Assembly (NCBI GenBank): GCA_964444825.1
Contig: CAYUIS010000018.1
Location: forward strand, 1-51,117
Origin: CAYUIS01 sp964444825
GTDB taxonomy: Bacteria; Chloroflexota; Anaerolineae; B4-G1
Length of the DNA: 51,117 nucleotides
Direction: 5' to 3'
Shown here piece by piece: positions 40,365 through 48,244 of the stretch (the stretch's first letter is position 1; every line of letters begins with the position of its first letter). The notes under the pieces are model-generated. The model searched no databases and had not been told where the DNA came from. It was given only the letters and a program-made list of their open reading frames with translations. The position numbers and the translations under genes are program-made.

Positions 40365-43300
40365 TTGACACCAATCCATATTGTTCGTCTCATCGCTTTG
40401 CAGCGCCGTCACCGCCACCGGGCTAATGAGCGGAGCGGAGCGGCCCAGTTGATACGTATTGCCGGCGTCGTGCTACTCGTGATACTGCTTGTGACCCTGG
40501 GTGTTGGCGCGAGCGGTATTGGCACGGTGGTCGGTGCGTACGGCTACTTTACCCGGGATTTGCCCGAGCCCCAAGAGATTGAGGCTGTTGAGGAAAACTT
40601 TGAAACGACCAAGATATACAACCGCACCGGAGAGACGCTTCTTTACGAGGTGATCGATCCCACCGGAGGCGATCGCACGGGGATCACGCTGGATCAAGTA
40701 TCCGAGTATGTCATCTGCGCCACCGTCGCCGTCGAGGATCGGGACTATTGGGAGAACCCCGGCGTCAACCTGCGCGGTATGGCCCGGGCCCTTTGGGCCG
40801 ATATCCGGGGGCAGCAGATCCAGGGTGGATCGTCGATCACCCAGCAGTTGATCAAGAACATCGTCATTGACAAAGAACTGCGCTACATCAGTGCCGAGGG
40901 TCCGGAATGGAAAGACTATGAGCGCAAGATCACAGAGATCCTCCTGGCCTATCGCATCTCTGAGAAATACAGCAAAGAGCAGATTCTAGAGTGGTATCTG
41001 AACACAAACTTTTACGGCAACCTGGCACACGGGATCGAGGCTGCCGCTCGCGTCTACTTTGCCAAGAGCGCCAGCCAACTGACGCTGTCCGAGGCTGCTA
41101 CGCTGGCCGCGATACCCCAGTTCCCACGTATGAACCCCTTCGATGACCCGGAGAGCGCGCGCAAGCGCCAGCAACTCGTCCTCGACGCTATGGTTCATCA
41201 GGGCTGCATCAGCTCTGAGGAAGCGGTCGTGGCCAAGTACGAACCGTGGGATCTGGCCAAGTTCACTGAGCGGTTCGACATCCTGGCCCCCCACTTTTCG
41301 ATCTATGTGCGCAAACAACTGGAGGATATGTTCAGCCCGGAGATGGTATACCGGGGCGGGCTGCGGGTCTATACCACGATTGATCTAGACCTCCAGGAGC
41401 AGGCCCAATGCGTGGCTTGGGCGCAAATCCGCCGTCTCAGCGGCGAGGACGAGACCGCCGTCCTCGAGGAAGCCATCGACAGTGGGTGTACGGCAGCCCA
41501 GTTCCTGCCGCCGCTGCGGGACTATGATGTGGGAATCGATCACGACGTGAGCAACGCCTCGATCATCGCCATTCGCCCCGGCACCGGCGAGATCCTCGCT
41601 ATGGTCGGCAGCCTCGACTACTGGGACGAATCCATAGACGGCCAGTTTAACGTCGCGGCGGACGGCCCGGGGCGCCAGCCCGGTTCGAGTTTCAAGCCTT
41701 TCACCTACCTGACGCTCTTGGCGCAGGGCGACAACGCAGCCCACATGTTCCTCGACGTGCGCACCGCCTTTCAACAGGCCACGGGTATTCCCTACGTGCC
41801 GGAAAACTATGATCGCAAGTACCACGGGCCCCAAAGAATGAGGCTGGCCCTGGCCCGATCCTACAACATCCCTGCGGTTGCAGCACTGCAACTGGCGGGC
41901 GTGGACAATGTGATCCGTACCGCGCATCGTATGGGCATCAACACGCTCAACAGAGGGCTTGATTACTACGGCCTCAGCCTGACCCTGGGAGGCGGCGAGG
42001 TACACCCTCTCGACATGACCTATGCGTTCAGCGTCTTTGCCAACACGGGCAAAATGTACGGCGAACCGGTACCCGAAGGAGAACGCCGCGCCGGGTTCCG
42101 CGAACTTAACCCGGTCGCGATTCTACGTGTCGAGGATCGCAACGGCAAAACGCTGTACGAGTACAGCCAGCCGGACAGCCGTGACATTCTCTCGCCGCAA
42201 CTGGCGTATCTGATGAACAGTATCCTCTCTGACCGGCAGTCGCGCTGGGCAGGGATGGGTCTGAACAACGCGCTAGAGCTGGCCAACGAAAGACCGGCCG
42301 CTGCCAAGACCGGCACCACCAACGACTATCGGGACGCCTGGACGGTTGGCTACACACCTCAGATTGCCGTGGGTGTGTGGGTGGGCAACTCTGACAACAG
42401 CGAGATGAAAAACCTGCCAGGACTGCGAGGGGCAGGCCCGATCTGGCACGCGATAATGGAGCACGCATTACTAGACTATGAGCCTGTCGACTTCGAGCGG
42501 CCCGACGGACTGGTCGAAAAGGCGGTATGCGCGGTCTCTGGCAAACTGCCGACTGGACATTGCCCCACGGTGAACGAGCTGTTCATCCCCGGCACCGAGC
42601 CCACCGAGCAATGTGATGTTCATCAGGTCTTTCGCGTCAACCGCGAGACCGGAAGGCTATGCACCGTTCATACGCCGCCAGAGCTGTGTGAGGAGCGGGT
42701 CTTTGAGGTATATCCCCCCGAGGCATCCGACTGGCTCGCCAGCTTGGACGAGGATCGCAGACCTGCCACGCCACCTGCCGACTATGACACCGTCTATGGT
42801 CCCTCACGCAGCGATGCCGAGGTCGCCATTATCAATCCCGCCCCTTACTCTTACATCCGGAGCACCGTCCCTATCTCCGGCAACGCCAGAGGGGGGGATT
42901 TTAACTTTTACCGTGTCGTCTTTGGCCAGGGATTGAACCCGACGGAATGGATTCAGATTGGGGGCGATCACGGCAATCAGGTCGACCGCAATATACTCGA
43001 GTTCTGGAATGTGAGTGGCCTGGACGGTCTGTATAGCCTGCGGCTCAGCGTCGTGGACCACTCGATGGCATTGCGGGAGGCGACCATCCAGGTGACGGTC
43101 GATAACATCTCCCCCACCCTCGATCTCAGCTACCCCGCGCCAGGCTCTGTGTACGAGTACGGGTACGACGAGTGGGTCAACGTTAACGCCGAGGTGTCCG
43201 ACTATTCGATCGCACGCGTCGAGTTCTACGTAGACGAGGGGCCAGAACCCTTCTCCGTGCGCACCGTTGCGCCCTTTAACATCAACTGGCCTCTTGGTTC

Positions 43301-43406
43301 AGTGGGCACGCACAGCTTTTACGTCATCGCCGTCGACGAAGCAGGCAATACAAACAGGAGCGATACCGTGTCCATTCGGGTCGTACCCAAGGAAGAAGGG
43401 GAGTGA
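40365..43406 (+). CDS. Class A penicillin-binding protein (glycosyltransferase/transpeptidase)
   Basis: 1013 residues, apparently from TTG 40365 after a purine run; no ATG is near. One membrane helix at about 30-57. The GT51 domain has AVEDRDYWENPGVN, QGGSSITQQLIKN and KITEILLAYRISEKYSKEQI. In the first, the usual F-x-x-H of EDxxFxxHxG reads Y-x-x-N, while the catalytic Glu stays. The transpeptidase has S-S-F-K (Ser about 441), S-Y-N (about 499) and KTG (about 648). The C-terminal 250 residues add a Cys-rich link and Ig-like beta domains (for example near DNISPTLDLSYPAPGSVYEY). It builds and crosslinks peptidoglycan outside the membrane. Family length is extended by the C-terminal domains. 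Followed 25 bases later by the S9 peptidase. Confidence 0.92.
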   Translation: MTPIHIVRLIALQRRHRHRANERSGAAQLIRIAGVVLLVILLVTLGVGASGIGTVVGAYGYFTRDLPEPQEIEAVEENFETTKIYNRTGETLLYEVIDPTGGDRTGITLDQVSEYVICATVAVEDRDYWENPGVNLRGMARALWADIRGQQIQGGSSITQQLIKNIVIDKELRYISAEGPEWKDYERKITEILLAYRISEKYSKEQILEWYLNTNFYGNLAHGIEAAARVYFAKSASQLTLSEAATLAAIPQFPRMNPFDDPESARKRQQLVLDAMVHQGCISSEEAVVAKYEPWDLAKFTERFDILAPHFSIYVRKQLEDMFSPEMVYRGGLRVYTTIDLDLQEQAQCVAWAQIRRLSGEDETAVLEEAIDSGCTAAQFLPPLRDYDVGIDHDVSNASIIAIRPGTGEILAMVGSLDYWDESIDGQFNVAADGPGRQPGSSFKPFTYLTLLAQGDNAAHMFLDVRTAFQQATGIPYVPENYDRKYHGPQRMRLALARSYNIPAVAALQLAGVDNVIRTAHRMGINTLNRGLDYYGLSLTLGGGEVHPLDMTYAFSVFANTGKMYGEPVPEGERRAGFRELNPVAILRVEDRNGKTLYEYSQPDSRDILSPQLAYLMNSILSDRQSRWAGMGLNNALELANERPAAAKTGTTNDYRDAWTVGYTPQIAVGVWVGNSDNSEMKNLPGLRGAGPIWHAIMEHALLDYEPVDFERPDGLVEKAVCAVSGKLPTGHCPTVNELFIPGTEPTEQCDVHQVFRVNRETGRLCTVHTPPELCEERVFEVYPPEASDWLASLDEDRRPATPPADYDTVYGPSRSDAEVAIINPAPYSYIRSTVPISGNARGGDFNFYRVVFGQGLNPTEWIQIGGDHGNQVDRNILEFWNVSGLDGLYSLRLSVVDHSMALREATIQVTVDNISPTLDLSYPAPGSVYEYGYDEWVNVNAEVSDYSIARVEFYVDEGPEPFSVRTVAPFNINWPLGSVGTHSFYVIAVDEAGNTNRSDTVSIRVVPKEEGE

Positions 43407-43431
43407 CAAGCCTATCAGTCAGGAGGACATT

Positions 43432-45453
43432 ATGCCAGCGAGAACAAAACCGGGCATCTCCGCAGACGATCTGTACCGCCTGCAACTGATTGCCGACTGC
43501 CAGATTTCGCCGGACGGCAGACACGTCGTATTTGGCGTCCAACGCGTGGACAAAGAGAGCGAGAAAAAGTACGCCAACCTGTGGGTGGTCCCGACTGATA
43601 GAGGCCCGGCCCGGCAGTTCACCTATGGCAATCAGGTAGATACGAGTCCTCGCTGGTCACCGGATGGCAGCCAGATAGCCCTTGTCTCCAACCGAGGCGA
43701 GGAGAAGCAGCCCCAGATATACATCATCCCCTTCCACGGCGGCGAAGCACGCCCGCTCACAAACCTCAAGGGAGAGTTCGGCTCGTTTGAGTGGTCGCCC
43801 GATTCCAAACAACTCGTCTGCCAGTTCCGGAAAAAGGACGAGGAAGCCATCGCACGGGAGGAGGACGAGCACAAAAAGAAACTGGGCATCGTCTCGCGTC
43901 ATATCACGCGCGCCTTTTACAAACTGGACGGCGCAGGGTTCCTGCCGAAAGAGCGTTGGCACATCTGGACGATCGACGCGCGAACGGGCAGGGGTAAACA
44001 ACTGACCGACAGCGACATCTATGACGAGCTGGAGCCAAGGTGGTCACCAGACGGGAACAGCATCGCGTACTGTTCCAACCGCACGGCAGACCCCGACCTG
44101 GATCCGGATGTGATCGACCTGTTTGTCATCCCGGCCGAGGGGGGGAAGCCACGCAGGATCGAGACGCCCCTGGGGCCAAAAGAAAACCCTGCTTTCTCGC
44201 CGGATGGCAAATGGATAGCCTATCTCGGGTACGAGGGACGCGGCCAGTGGTGGCAGAACATAGCCCTATGGGTCGTGCCGGTGGATGGCAGCGGAGAGGC
44301 GAAAAACCTGACGGAGGCGTTCGACTTTAGCGTGTCGAGCTGGACCGCGAATGACCTGCCGGGCCAACCAGCTATGACACCGCCCACTTGGTCGAAAGAT
44401 AGCACCGAGATCTATTTTCAGGTGGCGCACCACGGCAACACCGTGCTTTATTCGATCGCGGTGGACGGCAACGAACCCAGCCTGCGGACACTGATCGGGG
44501 CGACCGGGGTCGTAGGATCCTACGGCTTTGACGGAGAGCAATCAAAGCTGAGCTACTTTCACGCCGATATGGCCGACCTGGGACAGATCTGGATAAGAGA
44601 GCGGGCTACCGGGCGCTCGCGCAAGCTGACGCGTATCAACGAGAACCTATTGCGCGCCCGGGATCTCGGAGAGATCGAGGAGGTCTGGTTCAAGGGCCCC
44701 GCCGGCAACGATCTGCAGGGTTGGATTCTCAAGCCGCCCGGCTTTGACGCATCAAAGAGATACCCGTCCATTCTGCAGATCCACGGCGGTCCCCGGGTGC
44801 AATATGGCAACTTTTTTACGCACGAGTTCTATTTTCTGGCCGCGAATGGCTACGTCGTGACCTTTTGCAATCCCCGGGGCGGGCTAGGATACGGCGAGGA
44901 ACACGCCAAATCGATCGTGAACGACTGGGGCAGCGCCGATTACGACGACCTGATGGCCTGGGTCGATCTCGTCCAGGAGCAGCCCTACATCGACCCCAAC
45001 AGGATGGGGGTCACCGGCGGCAGCTACGGCGGCTATATGACCAACTGGATCATCGGACACACCGACCGGTTCAAGGCAGCCGTCACACAACGGAGCGTCA
45101 GCAACCTGATCAGTATGTACGGTTCCACCGACTATAACTGGATGTGGCAATACGAATTCGGAAACCAGCCTCCATGGGAGGACCACGAGAATTACTGGCG
45201 GCAATCCCCGGTAAAGTACATCGGGAATGCCAGAACCCCCACCCTGGTCATCCACAGCGAACAGGACATGAGGTGCGACATGGAACAGGATGAGCAGGTC
45301 TATGTGGCTCTCAAAAGATTGGGCGTCGAAACAGAGATGGTGCGCTTCCCGGACGAGCCACACGGCCTCTCGCGCGGCGGGCGCACAGATCGCCGCATCG
45401 AGCGGCTGAATCACATCCTGCGCTGGTTCGACCGCTACCTCAAGAGTTCTTGA
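43432..45453 (+). CDS. S9 family peptidase (acylaminoacyl-peptidase / prolyl oligopeptidase type)
   Basis: 673 residues. The N-terminal beta-propeller of PD40-type repeats (for example PRWSPDGSQIALVS, PRWSPDGNSIAYCS) is followed by an alpha/beta-hydrolase domain. The catalytic Ser531 lies in GVTGGSYGGYM, Asp612 in SEQDMRC and His644 in DEPHGLSRGG. It has no signal peptide, so it is probably cytosolic and cleaves short peptides. ATG 43432 is five bases after AGGAGG. Its end overlaps the convergent racemase gene by 14 bases. Confidence 0.92.
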   Translation: MPARTKPGISADDLYRLQLIADCQISPDGRHVVFGVQRVDKESEKKYANLWVVPTDRGPARQFTYGNQVDTSPRWSPDGSQIALVSNRGEEKQPQIYIIPFHGGEARPLTNLKGEFGSFEWSPDSKQLVCQFRKKDEEAIAREEDEHKKKLGIVSRHITRAFYKLDGAGFLPKERWHIWTIDARTGRGKQLTDSDIYDELEPRWSPDGNSIAYCSNRTADPDLDPDVIDLFVIPAEGGKPRRIETPLGPKENPAFSPDGKWIAYLGYEGRGQWWQNIALWVVPVDGSGEAKNLTEAFDFSVSSWTANDLPGQPAMTPPTWSKDSTEIYFQVAHHGNTVLYSIAVDGNEPSLRTLIGATGVVGSYGFDGEQSKLSYFHADMADLGQIWIRERATGRSRKLTRINENLLRARDLGEIEEVWFKGPAGNDLQGWILKPPGFDASKRYPSILQIHGGPRVQYGNFFTHEFYFLAANGYVVTFCNPRGGLGYGEEHAKSIVNDWGSADYDDLMAWVDLVQEQPYIDPNRMGVTGGSYGGYMTNWIIGHTDRFKAAVTQRSVSNLISMYGSTDYNWMWQYEFGNQPPWEDHENYWRQSPVKYIGNARTPTLVIHSEQDMRCDMEQDEQVYVALKRLGVETEMVRFPDEPHGLSRGGRTDRRIERLNHILRWFDRYLKSS

Positions 45454-46711
45454 CGTAGGGGATCGTCTGCGGACCGTCGGGCAGGACGCAAATCCGGGCA
45501 TCGGGGCCGTACCGGGCCAACAGCTCGGCCAACGTCTCCTCAATCTCGCGGCAAGGATAAAACAGCATCCCGCGCACGTCCTCATCCGAGAGATAGCCGC
45601 TCTTGACGTAGACGTCCGCCCTGGCCTGTATCTGCGCCTGCAACTGGGCTTCCCACTGATCGATTTTGAGGAATCCAGGCTGGCGCAGGACCTGCCGCAG
45701 ATTCTCAAGGCTACCCGCCGAATGGACGATATTCTTGTACTCCCCGTGCTCGGGTATCCCATCCCAGCACTCGGCGGCGACGATGATGCTGCCCCCCTGA
45801 CGCACGATCTGCGCGGCGGCCGACATCCCCTTTACCGCCTGATAGAGGTTTAGATCGAGCGGATAGCCCGAGTTGGAGGTGATGACGACGTCAAAGAAGG
45901 TGTCGACCTCCACCATCGCGGTCCGGCGGACGGCGTCGATGCCTGCCCGGTGCGCCACCTGCAGATCGCCAGCATAGACGGCGGTGATGGCCCGATCCCG
46001 ATTGAGGGTCACGTTGAGCAGGAAGGTGGGCGCCGTCTTGAGCGCCGCCTCCAACATCTCCTCCCACACCGGGTTGCCCAGCGTGACGCCCCACGTCGCA
46101 TTCGAATGGTCGAGCATATCTGCGCCGTGATTCTGCAACACGGTGTAAGCCCCCGCCACGCCGGGCAGGACGGCCTTGGGACCGCCGCTGAAGCCAGCGA
46201 ACAGGTGGGGCTCGATAAACCCGGTCAGGATCTTGACCGTGGCCTGTGCATAGGCGCGATTGACGGAAATCTCGTGTCCAAAGCGGGTGGCGCCCAGTTG
46301 GACCAGGCCCTCTCGATCCCGACCATCGTGCTGGAGGATCGAATAGCCGTCGACGATGTCGTCTCCGAGCATGCCACGCAACTCCTCCTCCGTGCTGGCG
46401 CGGTGCAAGCCGGTTCCATTGATGAGCGTGATCCGATGGCGAGGCACGTCTGCCAACTCTGCCAACAGCGGCGGCAGGAGGCGATTGTTGGGCGTGGGAC
46501 GGGTCATGTCGCTGAACACGAGCGCGATCGTATCATCCGGCCCGAACAGGTCCTGCAGGGGAGGGCTGCCCAACGGATGTCGCAGGGCCTGGACGATCCC
46601 GGCTTCCTCGTCGGCCAGGCCGTCGACAAAGCGCGGCTCCACGACCGTCACGTTCCGATCCGGCAGATCGACCCACAGACCCTCACGCCCGTACGCTAGC
46701 TTGACTCGCAT
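45440..46711 (-). CDS. LarA-like nickel-pincer racemase/epimerase (DUF2088)
   Basis: 423 residues, of the lactate racemase family, whose members carry the nickel-pincer nucleotide. His103 (GTGLHR), His169 (IEPHLF), Lys179 (SGGPKAVLPG, cofactor attachment) and His195 (NHGAD) line up at a constant offset with His108, His174, Lys184 and His200 of Lactiplantibacillus LarA. Arg71 lies in SDMTRPTP. The substrate may be lactate or another 2-hydroxy acid. Cofactor genes larB, larC and larE are not next to it. ATG 46711. Convergent with the S9 peptidase and downstream of thyX. Confidence 0.85.
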   Translation of the reverse strand: MRVKLAYGREGLWVDLPDRNVTVVEPRFVDGLADEEAGIVQALRHPLGSPPLQDLFGPDDTIALVFSDMTRPTPNNRLLPPLLAELADVPRHRITLINGTGLHRASTEEELRGMLGDDIVDGYSILQHDGRDREGLVQLGATRFGHEISVNRAYAQATVKILTGFIEPHLFAGFSGGPKAVLPGVAGAYTVLQNHGADMLDHSNATWGVTLGNPVWEEMLEAALKTAPTFLLNVTLNRDRAITAVYAGDLQVAHRAGIDAVRRTAMVEVDTFFDVVITSNSGYPLDLNLYQAVKGMSAAAQIVRQGGSIIVAAECWDGIPEHGEYKNIVHSAGSLENLRQVLRQPGFLKIDQWEAQLQAQIQARADVYVKSGYLSDEDVRGMLFYPCREIEETLAELLARYGPDARICVLPDGPQTIPYVKNS

Positions 46712-46742
46712 AATGACCTCTACTGCTCGGCATCTTCAGTGA

Positions 46743-46837
46743 GACCCTAAAGGTTTAACGCATGGTCTTTACAATAGAACAACTGACGACCACGAGATTT
46801 CTTCCAAAACAATCGCCTTATGAAAACCTTTAGGGTC
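46743..46837. repeat. 95-base inverted repeat with GACCCTAAAGGTTT arms, overlapping the thyX stop
   Basis: Perfect 14-base arms at 46743-46756 and 46824-46837 with 67 bases between. The right arm encodes the last two thyX codons and its TAA (46832-46830). Nearly the same arm sequence occurs at 238-268 as a tight palindrome. Confidence 0.65.
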
Positions 46838-47471
46838 TTTCGCCTTCAAAAAAAGCGGGATGGCGTGTCCTGAGCTCGTCCCTCAAGTCACCGAAAACGC
46901 TCGGGGCGTGAGGATAGACGAGTTCCAGCATTCGCACGCACACATCGCGGATCTCCCACTGGGCGGCCGGGTTTATGCGCAGCCTGAACAGGTGGAGAAG
47001 CATTCGAAAGTTCATCGTCACGATGATGCGGGTGGCCGCGGCGTTGGGCAGGACGAAGCGGCTGTCCTCCTTGCGCACGCCAAGCTCCCGCAGCGCCCGG
47101 TAGGCGGCCTCGACCTCCCGGGCGAACCCATCCCAGATCGTTCGAGCCTGGGGATTCTCGGAGATGGCAGGAGGAAGCACCCACTCCGGGTCGGACATAT
47201 CCACGTAGCGCTGGCTCTCCTGGCTGTAGCTGGCGATACGATGCCTGACCAACTGATGCGAACAGGCCCGCGAAATACCGCTGATCTCAAAGGTAGCGCT
47301 GGCGTGCTCGATGATGGAGACATGGCCCTCGCGAATGCGCGCCTGTAGGAATCTGCCCGGATTGCCTCGGGGTTGGCTGCGATAGCAGGAGCGCCCGGCG
47401 TGCTCCAACAGCTCCTCGGGCGTGCCATCCCCACGTAGGTAGCGGGTGAGGCCGATCAACTCAACGTTCAT
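46830..47471 (-). CDS. thyX: FAD-dependent thymidylate synthase
   Basis: 213 residues. ThyX makes dTMP from dUMP using FAD and methylene-tetrahydrofolate. The ThyX motif RHRIASYSQESQRYVDMS is present, with HASATFEISGISRACSHQLV before it and MNFRMLLHLFRLRINPAAQW after it. ATG 47471 follows GGAGGGG. The stop lies inside an inverted repeat, which supplies the last codons. Between the GNAT and LarA-like genes. Confidence 0.94.
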   Translation of the reverse strand: MNVELIGLTRYLRGDGTPEELLEHAGRSCYRSQPRGNPGRFLQARIREGHVSIIEHASATFEISGISRACSHQLVRHRIASYSQESQRYVDMSDPEWVLPPAISENPQARTIWDGFAREVEAAYRALRELGVRKEDSRFVLPNAAATRIIVTMNFRMLLHLFRLRINPAAQWEIRDVCVRMLELVYPHAPSVFGDLRDELRTRHPAFFEGERP

Positions 47472-47527
47472 CCAATCCCCTCCAAAACAAGCCACGTCTC
47501 TGCGTAGACGAAGCGGCGACCCCGCCC

Positions 47528-48244
47528 CTAGGCTGACCGGCACACACCCTCACCAGCGAACTCGCGCGCCCCGGTATCGACGTATCCAACCGCCTTGGCC
47601 AACGCCAGGCTGGCCTCATTCGTCTCGTTGGCCACGTAGAGGGGTTGCCGGCCAGAACGGACCGCCCACGCCGTGCAGGCCTCCAACACCGCCCTGCCCC
47701 ATCCCCGGCCCTGGGCAGCGGGCACGGTGCGCACGTAGAGCTCGGAGAAATGGGGCGACTGCCAAATGGGCCCCGACTCGGCAGCAAGCTCATCCTGAGA
47801 TCGAATGACGAAACGGGGGAGGCCACCGATGCCCTGCTCCGCCACAACCAGCACGTTGATGGACGTCTGCATACGGAACAGGTCAAAGCGATAGACGTGA
47901 TTCGTCTCCGGCTGCTCAATGTCCAAGACGTCCAATACGGATTCCCTCAGATCTGGCGTCGTGATCACGTAATATGGGCGACCGGGGACGAGCGCCGCCC
48001 GCAGCAGCTCAGACGCAACCCCGGCGCTCGGCGTGCGCACCACGACCGTGGGCTGAAACAGCCGCTGCCCGGTCTGACAGACGGCCACAAAACCATCGGC
48101 GCGACCATCGGCATCCTCGTGGATGTGGAGTTGGGATCGACGGGGATCGTGGTAGAAGGCATAGTAGACAAACAGCGCATCCGACGGCGTTGAGAAGTGC
48201 AGCAAGGAACGCACCCTGAGGCGTTGGCTCTCCAGAGTGTTCAC
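47528..48244 (-). CDS. GNAT-family N-acetyltransferase
   Basis: 238 residues. A degenerate N-terminal half (a probable GNAT-related region with VRSLLHFSTPSDALFVYYAF) and a GNAT domain whose acetyl-CoA loop is PAAQGRGWGRAVLEACTAWA, then VANETNEASLALAKAVGYVD. GTG 48244 overlaps the subtilase stop as GTGA, with GGGGGA seven bases upstream, so it is translationally coupled. Acceptor unknown; context does not decide it. Confidence 0.75.
   Translation of the reverse strand: MNTLESQRLRVRSLLHFSTPSDALFVYYAFYHDPRRSQLHIHEDADGRADGFVAVCQTGQRLFQPTVVVRTPSAGVASELLRAALVPGRPYYVITTPDLRESVLDVLDIEQPETNHVYRFDLFRMQTSINVLVVAEQGIGGLPRFVIRSQDELAAESGPIWQSPHFSELYVRTVPAAQGRGWGRAVLEACTAWAVRSGRQPLYVANETNEASLALAKAVGYVDTGAREFAGEGVCRSA

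Noticed and set aside
40365..40370. TTGACA as a -35 box
   Set aside because: It is the first two codons of the PBP gene and no suitable -10 follows; the promoter at 40302-40330 fits better.
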